Positions 33,129-41,784 of a stretch of DNA of 64,000 nt are shown here, in pieces. The position numbers and the translations under genes were made by a program. The notes under the pieces were generated by a model. That model was not told where the DNA came from and did not search any database. It saw only the letters and a program-made list of their open reading frames with translations. Location of the stretch: contig NZ_QCYJ01000154.1 in NCBI RefSeq assembly GCF_003123685.1, positions 124,001-188,000 of the forward strand, written 5' to 3'. The stretch is from Nocardia aurea (GTDB lineage Bacteria > Actinomycetota > Actinomycetes > Mycobacteriales > Mycobacteriaceae). Numbering within the stretch: position 1 is the stretch's first letter; each line of letters starts with the position of its first letter.

Positions 33129-33224
33129 ATGGACACCGGAAGCGCGGGCTTCAGCGCCCTTTTCGCCGCTCTGGCCCAGGCGATCGCCACGGGCTCATCC
33201 ATCTCGGTGACTCCCGGGACGTGA
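33129..33224 (+). CDS. 31-residue hydrophobic peptide, unrecognised family (copy 2)
   Basis: The peptide begins MDTGSAGFSALFAALAQA and ends ATGSSISVTPGT. AAAGGA (33115-33120) lies eight bases ahead of the ATG. Nine of the last twelve residues match the upstream peptide while the N-terminal halves differ, so the tail rather than the helix looks constrained. A small membrane or secreted peptide is likely; a two-component peptide system, a signal or a short structural peptide are all possible. Confidence 0.6.
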   Translation: MDTGSAGFSALFAALAQAIATGSSISVTPGT

Positions 33225-33348
33225 GTGCATGACAGGGTCGGCGCGCGGCCGACCCTGTCACCACGCCCGGCCTGTGCGGACAATCTCGCCCGCGAACGCC
33301 GGAGTCCCGTCGAAAACGGGGTGTGAGTGTCCGGTGCGGCCGGTTGCC

Positions 33349-34050
33349 CTAGGCAACCGAATGAATCACTTCCGCCAAACGCTTCGGTTCCGACCACATC
33401 GGCCAGTGCCCGGTCGGCAGATCCATCAAATCCGCCGCGACACGCGGCAATTCGCTGAAAATCGGGGCTTCTCCGCTGGTGCTCAACTGTCGCACCAATT
33501 CCGCCGCGATACTCGTGCACACGACCGTCGTCGGCACGTCGAGTCGCGCGGTCGAAGCACTCATCCGCAACGGTGATCCCGCGATTCTCGCGGGCTGCGA
33601 GACGGCCTTCTCCCGGAACCGGGCCAGCGCGATATCGTCCAGCCCGGTCAGGCTGTTGCCCTCGGCCTCCAGTTCCGCCCACGACGGCAATTCGAACTCC
33701 CGCGCCGAGCCAAGATCGTCGCGCAGGACGAAACCGTTCGGAATCGGGGCGCTGTCCACATAGATCGCGTGCCCGATCCGCTCCGGCACCAGATCCGTCG
33801 CCAGGTACACCGGCACCGCGGCACCCGAATGTGCCACCAGCACAGCCTTTTCGGCCGGATCGATGGCCTCGACGATCGCGCGCGCCTGCTGTTCCAACGT
33901 CGCGTCGAATCTGGACTCGTCCTCGGGATCGAGCCCCGGCAACGTCAGCGCGCACACATCGTGCCCCCGCCCGCGCAGTTCCTCGGCGACCTCGTCCCAC
34001 GCCCACGCACCGAGCCAGAATCCGGGAACGAGCAGAATTCGAGTACCCAT
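33349..34050 (-). CDS. Alpha/beta hydrolase
   Basis: This 233-residue alpha/beta-hydrolase fold protein begins MGTRILLVPGFWLGAWAWDE (oxyanion HG-like region). The nucleophile serine sits in LVAHSGAAVP, where the usual first glycine of GxSxG is alanine, and the catalytic histidine in TGHWPMWSEP near the C-terminus. The substrate is unknown. The start at 34050 places the first strand directly at the N-terminus; an ATG six codons earlier is possible. The gene converges with the small-peptide pair. Confidence 0.82.
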   Translation of the reverse strand: MGTRILLVPGFWLGAWAWDEVAEELRGRGHDVCALTLPGLDPEDESRFDATLEQQARAIVEAIDPAEKAVLVAHSGAAVPVYLATDLVPERIGHAIYVDSAPIPNGFVLRDDLGSAREFELPSWAELEAEGNSLTGLDDIALARFREKAVSQPARIAGSPLRMSASTARLDVPTTVVCTSIAAELVRQLSTSGEAPIFSELPRVAADLMDLPTGHWPMWSEPKRLAEVIHSVA

Positions 34051-34334
34051 ACAGCCAGCATGCCGCATCCGGCCGACATGCCGCCCGGCTGTTTCGGGAG
34101 CGGTGCGGTCACGTCCGCGGACCGCCCTGTCGCCCGGAGTACTGCCGCCGACATGCCACGGCAGAACAGTCGCCGAGGGTGGACCGCGCCGGGAACAGGC
34201 GGAACCGGTGTTCGATCCGGGGGCGAGCTGATAGCGGGGCATGGTGCGCAACCCGACCTGGTGCGACACGGTGCGAAGTGCACCAGGGCTTTTCGTGCCG
34301 CCGGACTGCGAAGATACCGCCGCCTGAACGGTCA

Positions 34335-34661
34335 TCAAACGCGGTCGAACATTCCGATCAGCGCAGTCGCGATATCCGCTACCTCAACCAATTCGCTTTT
34401 CGCCACGGCGATCATGAGGTCGTAGGCGCGATCCTCGTTCAGGTGATCGACGTCGATTCCGTTGCGCGCCAGGAAGACGACCGCCGCCACGATCGCCAGA
34501 CGCTTGTTCCCGTCGATCAGCGGATGATTACTCGCGATCGAGTGCAGCAGCGCCGCCGCTTTCTCCCACAGCGTGGGGTAGGCGTCGGCGCCGAAGACCG
34601 TGGCCTGCGATCTCGCCGCGGCCGATGCCGGAAAACCGGGGGCGCGTAGTGCGTAAATCAC
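34335..34661 (-). CDS. doc: Doc-type Fic-fold toxin, N-terminus degraded
   Basis: The Fic-fold core of death-on-curing toxins is intact, including NHPLIDGNKR, which matches HxFx(D/E)GNKR except for Leu replacing Phe. Doc kinases phosphorylate EF-Tu. The N-terminal 25-30 residues are not in this frame. The expected ATG overlaps the antitoxin stop (34725-34727), but after MTEP the frame meets TAG at 34713-34715. Doc-like sequence (ADLRAITCDEAGDL) is readable in a shifted frame at about 34655-34700. Translation from the GTG at 34661 would give a 108-residue truncated toxin. I suspect a decaying gene, though activity of the remnant is not excluded. Confidence 0.65.
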   Translation of the reverse strand: MIYALRAPGFPASAAARSQATVFGADAYPTLWEKAAALLHSIASNHPLIDGNKRLAIVAAVVFLARNGIDVDHLNEDRAYDLMIAVAKSELVEVADIATALIGMFDRV

Positions 34662-34723
34662 CCGCCTCGTCGCAGGTGATCGCGCGGAGGTCGGCCCGTC
34701 GGGGTAGTAGACCTATGGCTCGG

Positions 34724-34963
34724 TCATTCGGCGAGTCGATCGAGCAGACTCCGGTGCTTGTCGGCGAAACCTTTCGACAGCGCGCGGACCTGACTGTCCG
34801 CGGTTTCGGCCATCGGCTCCGGTCCGACTGCCACGACCCGGTGTCCGTGCCTGGTCAGGTGTACGACCGTGCCCGCCTCGGCCGCCGCGATGACCTCGGC
34901 GAGGCGTTCTCCAGCCTCGCTGACAGGTAGATCCCAACTCTCGGGTGTCGAGGCGGCAGTCAC
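34724..34963 (-). CDS. phd: Phd/YefM-type antitoxin
   Basis: This 79-residue protein has the Phd/YefM N-terminal fold (WDLPVSEAGERLAEVIAAAEAG; VVHLTRHGHRVVAVGPEP) and a C-terminal helix (FADKHRSLLDRLAE) that would wrap the toxin. The GTG start lacks a strong ribosome-binding site. Its stop codon overlaps an ATG in the doc frame, the usual coupling of these operons, although doc itself is interrupted just after. Confidence 0.8.
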   Translation of the reverse strand: MTAASTPESWDLPVSEAGERLAEVIAAAEAGTVVHLTRHGHRVVAVGPEPMAETADSQVRALSKGFADKHRSLLDRLAE

Positions 34964-35030
34964 GTTCCGAATCGTCAGTATGGATCGCAGCTCTGTACGA
35001 AAGATGCGGCGGTGGGAGCGGCCGAACGGG

Positions 35031-35369
35031 TCAGTAGACCGGGCCGGTGTACTTCTCGCCGGGGCCCTTACCCGGCTCGTCCGGATGCGCCGATGTCTCG
35101 CGGAACGCGCGCTGCAAGGATTGCAGTCCGTCGCGGATCGGGCCCGCGTGCGGACCGAGGTATTCGACCGAAGCGGTGACCAGGCCGGCGAGCGCGGTGA
35201 TCACGCGTCGGGCCTCGTCGAGATCGCGGCGGGGGCTGGTGTCCGGATCCTCGTCGGCCAGTCCGAGCTTCTCGGCCGCCGAGCTCATCAGCATCACGGC
35301 CGCCCGGCTGATGACCTCCACCGCGGGGATATCGGCGAGATCGCGAACGGTGTCCGGCTGTTCAGTCAT
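35031..35369 (-). CDS. DUF1844 protein
   Basis: This 112-residue protein carries the DUF1844 signature (DIPAVEVISRAAVMLMSSAAEKLGL; DLDEARRVITALAGLVTASVEYLG). The family is widespread in actinobacteria just upstream of infC, where it is here too, and its function is unknown. There is no Shine-Dalgarno; TAGCCT (35377-35382) stands seven bases ahead of the ATG, so a leaderless message is likely. The longer frame from 35507 is Pro/Ala-rich and not conserved. Confidence 0.85.
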   Translation of the reverse strand: MTEQPDTVRDLADIPAVEVISRAAVMLMSSAAEKLGLADEDPDTSPRRDLDEARRVITALAGLVTASVEYLGPHAGPIRDGLQSLQRAFRETSAHPDEPGKGPGEKYTGPVY

Positions 35370-35676
35370 GAGGAGAAGGCTAGGCGGGGGCGTCGGGGCG
35401 GGGTCGAGCGCCCTGCGGTGTGTCGACGCGGCGATCGTCGTCGTCGCAGGTGGCGGCGTCGGTCGGGGAGCGGCCACCAGGCGCGATTCGGCGATAGCGT
35501 TCGGCAATGTTAGACTTCTCGGCGACGACCGCCTCGGGCTTGCCTCGGGGCTGATAAGTGGAGCCCGACTCCCACCGTTGCCGACGAGTAATCGTACAGG
35601 TCACACGGTCCGGTCGCCCGCCTCGCGAGAGGCAGGGTTCTTCGTGCGGAGAGCGTTTTCCTGCACGGAGGTCGAC

Positions 35677-35754
35677 GTGAGCGTTGTTCGTGCGTCGATG
35701 ATCGGTCGACTCGGGCCTCGTGGTGGAAATATCACCGCGGGGCTTTTGTGTTGA
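35677..35754 (+). CDS. Putative leader peptide of the infC operon, 25 residues
   Basis: GGAGG at 35667-35671, five bases, then GTG opens a 25-codon frame (MSVVRASMIGRLGPRGG...) that ends with TGA at 35752-35754. The T-tract hairpin at 35716-35747 lies wholly inside the frame, so ribosomes on the leader would reach the hairpin while it forms. The peptide has no run of a single amino acid that would suggest starvation sensing. Coupling of leader translation to termination ahead of infC is inferred from this layout. Confidence 0.5.
   Translation: MSVVRASMIGRLGPRGGNITAGLLC
35716..35747 (+). terminator. Conditional terminator-like hairpin in the infC leader
   Basis: CCTCGTGGTG (35716-35725) and CACCGCGGGG (35733-35742) pair over 10 bp with two G-U pairs around a 7-base loop, followed by CTTTT (35743-35747). 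It is one of few hairpins in the window with a T run. It lies 69 bases ahead of infC, and TAGACT at 35510-35515 could be the operon -10, giving a leader of about 290 bases. Confidence 0.55.
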
Positions 35755-35815
35755 ACAAGGGGTTGCAGTTATTGCACGCGGTCGTCCGACGACACCGTTT
35801 GACCTAGGAGGCCCC

Positions 35816-36463
<648 letters not shown>

Positions 36464-36520
36464 TACCGACAGAACCGGTGGTCCGCGAGGACCACCGGCA
36501 CGAGACAGATAGAGGAATCC

Positions 36521-36715
36521 ATGCCGAAGATGAAGAGCCACAGCGGCGCCTCGAAGCGATTCAAGGTGTCGGGTAAAGGCAAGCTGCTGCGTCAGCAGGC
36601 GAACCGTCGCCACCTGCTCGAGCACAAGTCGACTCGCCGGACTCGTCGTCTGGACGGCACGGAGGTCGTCGCGGCTGCCGACGTCCGTCGCGTGAAGAAG
36701 CTGCTGGGTCTCTGA
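36521..36715 (+). CDS. rpmI: 50S ribosomal protein L35
   Basis: This 64-residue basic protein begins MPKMKSHSGASKRFKVSGKG and ends VRRVKKLLGL, the full-length L35 pattern. It sits 57 bases after infC with AGAGGA ahead of the ATG and is the second gene of the infC-rpmI-rplT operon. Confidence 0.98.
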   Translation: MPKMKSHSGASKRFKVSGKGKLLRQQANRRHLLEHKSTRRTRRLDGTEVVAAADVRRVKKLLGL

Positions 36716-36816
36716 CACCCGCTTCGCAGCACACCGCGACCGGATATCTTCCGGCGCCGTACCGACCACATTTCGGGCGCGACGACCGCGCCCCCTACTT
36801 CGAACAGGACTGACCA

Positions 36817-37197
36817 GTGGCACGCGTCAAAAGGGCCGTCAACGCTCAGAAGAAGCGCCGTTCCATCCTCGAGGCCTCCAAGGGCTACCGGGGCCAGCGC
36901 TCACGGCTTTACCGCAAGGCCAAGGAACAGCAGCTGCACTCGCTCGCCTACGCCTACCGGGACCGCCGGGCGCGCAAGGGTGACTTCCGCAAGCTGTGGA
37001 TCGCCCGCATCAACGCCGCGGCGCGCCTCAACGACATCACCTACAACCGCTTCATCCAGGGCCTGAAGGCCGCGGGTGTCGAGGTGGACCGCAAGATCCT
37101 CGCCGAGCTCGCCGTCTCCGACGCCGAGGCGTTCGCGGGCCTGGTCGCGGTCGCCAAGGCCGCGCTGCCCGCCGACGTCAACGCGCCTGCTGCGTGA
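36817..37197 (+). CDS. rplT: 50S ribosomal protein L20
   Basis: This 126-residue L20 has the typical N-terminal basic helix (MARVKRAVNAQKKRRSILEA; GYRGQRSRLYRKAKEQ) and the globular C-domain (DITYNRFIQGLKAAGVEVDRKILAELA). It starts at GTG, as often for this gene. In other bacteria L20 binds its own operon mRNA; whether it acts on the leader described here is unknown. It ends the operon, with the methyltransferase gene 43 bases on. Confidence 0.97.
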   Translation: MARVKRAVNAQKKRRSILEASKGYRGQRSRLYRKAKEQQLHSLAYAYRDRRARKGDFRKLWIARINAAARLNDITYNRFIQGLKAAGVEVDRKILAELAVSDAEAFAGLVAVAKAALPADVNAPAA

Positions 37198-37240
37198 ATC
37201 GACACGGCGATATCGCTGTGTGCCGAGGCATGACGACGTC

Positions 37241-38068
37241 ATGAGCTCGACATCTTCTCCGGAACGACCCGCGGACGCGCTCTCCGAGCGAAACCCGCGG
37301 GTCGTTTCGGCTGTGAAGCTCCATCGTGCGGCGCAGCGTCGCAAAACCGGGCAGTTCCTCGCCGAGGGGTCGAATTCGGTCGCCGCCGCCCTCGACACCG
37401 GGCGGGTGCGCGAACTGTTCTACTCCGCCGCCGCCGCGCACCGGGAACACGAACTGGTCGCCGGTGCCGCCGCCTCGGGGGTGCGCGTCACCCTGGTCGG
37501 TGATCGCGCGGCACAGCATCTCGGTGAGACCGTCACCGCGCCGGGACTGGTCGCGGTGTGCGATCTGGTCGACGTGCCGCTGTCGGACGTGCTCGCCTCC
37601 GGCCCGCGCATCCTCGCCGTTCCCGTCGAGATCGCCGAACCGGGCAACGCGGGCACGCTCATCCGGGTCGCCGACGCGGTCGGCGTCGACGGCGTCGTGC
37701 TGGCGGGGGAGACCGTCGACCCGCACAACGGCAAATGCGTGCGCGCCAGCGCGGGCAGCCTTTTCCACGTGCCGGTAGCGCGCGGACGCGATATCGCCGA
37801 AACCCTGGATTCGATTGCCGCGTCGGGCATCTCGCTCCTCGCGACGGCCGCCGACGGTGAGGTCGATCTGGAAGAGGCCGACGAATTGCTCGCGGGCCCG
37901 GTCGCCTGGCTGTTCGGCAACGAGGCGCACGGCCTCGACCCCGCCGCCGCCGCTCGCGCCGATCACCGCATCCGCATCCCCATCCACGGGCGCGCGGAAA
38001 GTCTCAATCTCGCCGCCGCGGCCGCGATCTGCCTGTACGCGAGTTCGCGCGTGCGGCACGCGAAATAG
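37241..38068 (+). CDS. TrmH/SpoU family RNA methyltransferase
   Basis: This 275-residue SPOUT enzyme has an N-terminal substrate-binding domain (RKTGQFLAEGSNSV) and the knotted SpoU domain with motifs VEIAEPGNAGTLIRVADAVG, LFGNEAHGL and ESLNLAAAAAICLY. It should 2'-O-methylate rRNA or tRNA. The position after rplT matches M. tuberculosis Rv1644 (tsnR), named after thiostrepton-resistance methyltransferases, though resistance is not implied. The ATG at 37241 is preceded by weak GAGG. Confidence 0.92.
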   Translation: MSSTSSPERPADALSERNPRVVSAVKLHRAAQRRKTGQFLAEGSNSVAAALDTGRVRELFYSAAAAHREHELVAGAAASGVRVTLVGDRAAQHLGETVTAPGLVAVCDLVDVPLSDVLASGPRILAVPVEIAEPGNAGTLIRVADAVGVDGVVLAGETVDPHNGKCVRASAGSLFHVPVARGRDIAETLDSIAASGISLLATAADGEVDLEEADELLAGPVAWLFGNEAHGLDPAAAARADHRIRIPIHGRAESLNLAAAAAICLYASSRVRHAK

Positions 38069-38245
38069 TCGGGCCGGTCGGATTCTCGGGTGTACGGCCC
38101 TGTTCGGTGCGTCCGACCCTCGACCGCTGATCGCCGTGCCATGTACTGCCGCATGCCGCCCCGCTCGCGCGGCCTCCAGTTGCCTCCCCCGGCTCTGTGC
38201 TGCCACCGGCTGAACCGATTCCGGCTCGGTGGCGAAGGTATGCGT

Positions 38246-38824
38246 TCAGTCCGGCCGGTCGGGGAGATCGTCGAGTAGTTCGGTCGCCCAGTCGACGGCG
38301 ATCGCCTCGGGGCCCGCGACCCGCATGGCTGTCATCACCGTGAGCAGCATTCCGGTGGAAAGGAAGCGGCGCGTATCGGTGATCGGGGCGCCGCTGAGTT
38401 CCTTGATCAGGGCGTAGATCTGCCCGAAGCACTCGCGAACCGGACCGCCGATGGCCGGGTCGACGCTGGCCGCGAAGCCGTGCAGCATGACGAGCGGTAG
38501 TTCGCGTTCGGCCAGGAAGACATCGTAGGCCGCGCCGAGTTCACACAACGCCTCCCCCGGTGTGGCACCGGGCGGGATCGCGTTCCCGGCTTCGCGGAAC
38601 ACCTCTTCGATCCGGTCGCACGCGCTGCGCACGGCGGCGAGGAACAGATGCTGTTTGGTGCCGAACAGCCGGATGACATACGGCTGGGACACGCCTGCGC
38701 GCCGGGCGATGTCATCGGTTTTCGTCGCGGCGTAGCCGGATTCCGAGAAGGCGGTCACCGCCGCGGTCAATACCTCGGCGCTGCGTTCGGTCGCGGTCAT
38801 TCTGGGCTTGGTCGAACCGGTCAT
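38246..38824 (-). CDS. TetR family regulator of the adjacent efflux pump
   Basis: This 192-residue TetR protein has an N-terminal helix-turn-helix (ATKTDDIARRAGVSQPYVIRLF) and a C-terminal ligand domain (VDPAIGGPVRECFGQIYALI) of the drug-responsive type. AAGGAG four bases before the ATG at 38824 decides the start against one further upstream. It is divergent from an MFS pump gene across 89 bases that contain two copies of a candidate operator, so it very likely represses that pump and itself. Confidence 0.9.
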   Translation of the reverse strand: MTGSTKPRMTATERSAEVLTAAVTAFSESGYAATKTDDIARRAGVSQPYVIRLFGTKQHLFLAAVRSACDRIEEVFREAGNAIPPGATPGEALCELGAAYDVFLAERELPLVMLHGFAASVDPAIGGPVRECFGQIYALIKELSGAPITDTRRFLSTGMLLTVMTAMRVAGPEAIAVDWATELLDDLPDRPD

Positions 38825-38844
38825 CGTGCTCCTTCTACTCGACA

Positions 38845-38873
38845 TTGACATGTTATCAGTGGATGCATACTCT
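38845..38873 (+). promoter_or_regulatory. Promoter of the MFS efflux gene
   Basis: A perfect TTGACA -35 box (38845-38850) is followed after 17 bases by TACTCT (38868-38873). One operator half-copy lies in the spacer and the other at the expected transcription start, a classic repressible layout. Confidence 0.6.
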
Positions 38874-38896
38874 CCAGTCAGTTATCAGTGAATAAC
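38852..38896. promoter_or_regulatory. Duplicated TetR operator
   Basis: The 10-mer GTTATCAGTG occurs at 38852-38861 and 38881-38890, 29 bases (about three helical turns) apart. The second copy is a full inverted repeat GTTAT-N6-ATAAC (38881-38896). The first lies within the -35/-10 spacer of the MFS promoter. Confidence 0.65.
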
Positions 38897-38913
38897 AACT
38901 TGTAGGAGTGGGT

Positions 38914-40326
38914 ATGACCGAAACCGTCGAAGAGGTCGCCGCACCCGCGGCCGCCCGCACATGGCCGCTCGCCGCGGTACTGGCCGCCGTCGGCATACCG
39001 ATGTTCATGGTCACGCTGGACAACCTGGTGGTCACGAACGCGCTGCCGATCATTCGCACCGAACTCGGCGCCTCGCTGAGCGACCTGCAATGGTTCGTCA
39101 ACGCCTACACGCTGTCGTTCGCGTCGTTGCTGCTCACCGCGTCGGCCGTCGGAGATCGGCTCGGTCACCGACGGGTGTTCCTCGCCGGTATCGCGCTGTT
39201 CACGATCGCCTCGGCGGCATGCGCGCTGGCCGCGGAACCGTGGATGCTGATCGCGGCGCGGGCGGTGCAGGGGTTCGGCGCGGCGGGTGTGATGCCGCTG
39301 TCGCTCACCCTGTTGTCGGCGGCGGTGCCCGAACGGATGCGCAGCGCGGCGATCGGCATCTGGGGCGGTATCGCCGGTCTCGGCGTCGCGGTCGGGCCGC
39401 TGGTCGGCGGTGCCGTGGTGGAAGGTCTGAACTGGCAGTGGATCTTCTGGGTGAACGTGCCGATCGGACTGCTCGCGCTGATCTTCGCGGCACGGGTCCT
39501 CGGTGAATCCTTCGGCGCCGCGCGGCGACTCGACCCGCTGGGGTTGGTGCTCGCCTCGGGGGGCGTACTCGCGCTGGTGTGGGGCGTGATCCACGGCGCG
39601 GAGGACGGCTGGACCTCGGCGGGCGTGCTCGGCGCCTTCGTCGGCGGCGCGGCACTGCTGGCGGCCCTGATCTACTGGGAACTGCGCACCCCGAACCCCA
39701 TGCTGCCGCTGCGCCTGTTCCGTTCACGCGCCTTCCGGGTCGGCAATGTCACCGGGTTCACGTTCTCGGTGGGAGTCTTCGGCTCGATCTTCCTGCTCGC
39801 GCAGTATTTCCAGGTGGTGCAGGGCTACAACCCGCTCGAATCCGGGATTCGCACGATGCCGTGGACGCTCGCGCCGATGGTGGTCGCGCCCATCGCGGGT
39901 CTGATCGTCGACCGCGTCGGCGCGCGCACCCTGCTCGCGACCGGACAGTTGCTGTTGACCGCCGCGCTGGCCTGGATCGCCCTCGTGACCACCGTCGATC
40001 TCGACTACGTGAACCTGGTGCCCCCGTTCCTGCTCGCCGGCATCGGGATGGGGCTCACCTTCGCGCCGAGTTCGACGGTCATCATGGCGAGCGCGGCGCC
40101 CCAGGATCGCGCGATGGCCTCGGGGACCAACAGCACGATCCGCGAGGTCGGCGTGGCGATGGGCGTCGCCGTCCTCGCCTCGGTCTTCGCCTCGCGCGGT
40201 TCCTATACCTCCCCGCAGGACTACGTCGACGGACTCGTGCCCGCGGTCTGGGTCGGCGCGGGCATCGTCGGTATCGGCACGGTGGTCTCGCTGATGCTGC
40301 CGCGCCGTATCGAGGCATCGCTCTGA
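38914..40326 (+). CDS. MFS (DHA2-type, 14-TM) drug efflux transporter
   Basis: This 470-residue membrane protein is of the EmrB/QacA branch of drug:H+ antiporters. It has the DHA2 motif LDNLVVTNALPIIRTELGAS in helix 1, RWL-like DLQWFVNAYTL, motif A GDRLGHRRVF, and motif C GGIAGLGVAVGPLVGG in helix 5. The substrate is unknown. The ATG at 38914 has GGAG five bases ahead; a GTG two codons earlier is less well placed. It is expressed from the TTGACA promoter under the divergent TetR. Confidence 0.93.
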   Translation: MTETVEEVAAPAAARTWPLAAVLAAVGIPMFMVTLDNLVVTNALPIIRTELGASLSDLQWFVNAYTLSFASLLLTASAVGDRLGHRRVFLAGIALFTIASAACALAAEPWMLIAARAVQGFGAAGVMPLSLTLLSAAVPERMRSAAIGIWGGIAGLGVAVGPLVGGAVVEGLNWQWIFWVNVPIGLLALIFAARVLGESFGAARRLDPLGLVLASGGVLALVWGVIHGAEDGWTSAGVLGAFVGGAALLAALIYWELRTPNPMLPLRLFRSRAFRVGNVTGFTFSVGVFGSIFLLAQYFQVVQGYNPLESGIRTMPWTLAPMVVAPIAGLIVDRVGARTLLATGQLLLTAALAWIALVTTVDLDYVNLVPPFLLAGIGMGLTFAPSSTVIMASAAPQDRAMASGTNSTIREVGVAMGVAVLASVFASRGSYTSPQDYVDGLVPAVWVGAGIVGIGTVVSLMLPRRIEASL

Positions 40327-40688
40327 CAGGCATCACGGTCGGACGGCGAGGGCGGCTCGTGTCGTTCTCGCCCGTCCGAGTGTGGGGGCGGATCGGTCGG
40401 CCGGAAAGTAGGCGACTGCGCCCGGCCCGGTGTGTCGGCATCGACAGGGCTTCCGCTACGCCGCGCCCGGTCGGCCGGACCGGTGAACCCGGTCCGAACA
40501 CGCCGTCGCCTGGGCGGATAGCCGATTATCAAGGCGACGACATGCGTGGTCGACGAGTGGGGCCGCGGGCACCGGGTAATCCATGTGAATCCGAAATGCC
40601 CCATCCAATAGGATTCCACCAGCAGCAATGTGGGTGGGCAATCAGCCGAGCCCCTGTGAACCGACCCCAACGGGAGAGACGAACCATC
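40327..40688. other. Intergenic region upstream of pheST
   Basis: These 362 bases contain no supportable gene. I looked for a T-box (AGGGTGGNACCGCG) and for a Phe-rich leader peptide and found neither. There are GC-rich inverted repeats, such as CGTCGCC near 40503 with GGCGACG near 40531, that may form a leader hairpin. Confidence 0.4.
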
Positions 40689-41753
40689 GTGGCCGACGAC
40701 ACGAAAGACGCCGCCGTGCAGGATCCGGCGCTGACCGAGGAGTCGCTGGCCGCTGCCGCGGCGGCGGCCGAGAAGGCGTTCGCTGCCGCCGCCGATCTGG
40801 ACGCGCTGGCGGTGGCCAAGACCGAGCATCTCGGCGGCAAGGCCGCGATCGCGCTGGCCCAGCGCGCGCTGGGTGGTCTGCCCAAATCGGAGAAGGCCGA
40901 CGCGGGCAAGCGGGTGAACGTCGCCCGTGCGCGTGTCTCCGAGGCGTTCGAGGCGCGGCGCGCGGCCCTGCTGGCCGAACGCGACGCCGCGGTGCTGGTC
41001 GCCGAGGCGATCGACGTGACCCTGCCCGCGCGGCGACTGCCCGTGGGCGCGCGTCATCCGATCACCGTCATCTCCGAGCAGGTCGCCGACGTCTTCGTCG
41101 CGATGGGCTGGGAGGTCGCCGAGGGGCCCGAGGTCGAGACCGAGCATTTCAACTTCGACGCGCTCAATTTCCTCCCCGATCACCCGGCCCGCACCATGCA
41201 GGACACCTTCCACATCGCCCCCGAGGGATCGCGCCAGGTGCTGCGCACCCACACCTCCCCGGTGCAGGTCCGCTCCATGCTGTCGCGCGAACTGCCCATC
41301 TACGTGGTGTGTCCCGGCCGGACCTTCCGCACCGACGAACTCGACGCCACCCACACCCCGGTCTTCTCCCAGGTCGAGGGGCTGGCCGTGGACAAGGGCC
41401 TGACCATGGCGCATCTGCGCGGAACACTCGACGCGTTCGCGCGCGCGCTGTTCGGGCCGCAGACGCGTACTCGTATGCGCCCCAACTACTTCCCGTTCAC
41501 CGAACCCTCCGCCGAGGTCGATGTGTGGTTCCCGGACAAGAAGGGCGGCGCGGGCTGGGTCGAATGGGGCGGCTGCGGCATGGTGAACCCGAAGGTGCTG
41601 ATCGCCAGCGGGATCGACCCCGAGGTGTACAGCGGGTTCGCGTTCGGCATGGGCCTGGAGCGGACGTTGCAGTTCCGCAACGGCATCCCGGACATGCGCG
41701 ACATCGTCGAGGGCGACGTGCGTTTCACGCAGCCCTTCGGTATCCGGTCCTGA
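40689..41753 (+). CDS. pheS: Phenylalanine-tRNA ligase alpha subunit
   Basis: This 354-residue alpha subunit of the (alpha-beta)2 synthetase has an N-terminal coiled coil, then the class II core with motif 2 region THTSPVQVRSM and motif 3 GFAFGMGLERTLQFRNGI. The Phe-binding loop FPFTEPSAEVDVWF is present. The start is GTG at 40689, giving (M)ADDTKDAAVQDP; the long upstream frame is the shadow of the MFS gene. pheT follows after 31 bases. Confidence 0.97.
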   Translation: MADDTKDAAVQDPALTEESLAAAAAAAEKAFAAAADLDALAVAKTEHLGGKAAIALAQRALGGLPKSEKADAGKRVNVARARVSEAFEARRAALLAERDAAVLVAEAIDVTLPARRLPVGARHPITVISEQVADVFVAMGWEVAEGPEVETEHFNFDALNFLPDHPARTMQDTFHIAPEGSRQVLRTHTSPVQVRSMLSRELPIYVVCPGRTFRTDELDATHTPVFSQVEGLAVDKGLTMAHLRGTLDAFARALFGPQTRTRMRPNYFPFTEPSAEVDVWFPDKKGGAGWVEWGGCGMVNPKVLIASGIDPEVYSGFAFGMGLERTLQFRNGIPDMRDIVEGDVRFTQPFGIRS

Positions 41754-41784
41754 CCCTCCTTCGATCGAGAGAGCGAAACGTCAA

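Noticed and set aside
33015..33224. Micro-peptides as a classical RiPP cluster
   Set aside because: No cyclase, dehydratase, radical SAM, RRE or ABC exporter gene lies within several kilobases; the neighbours are uvrA and an alpha/beta hydrolase.
40327..40688. T-box or Phe attenuator ahead of pheS
   Set aside because: No AGGGTGG core, no specifier-loop structure and no Phe-rich leader frame found by eye.
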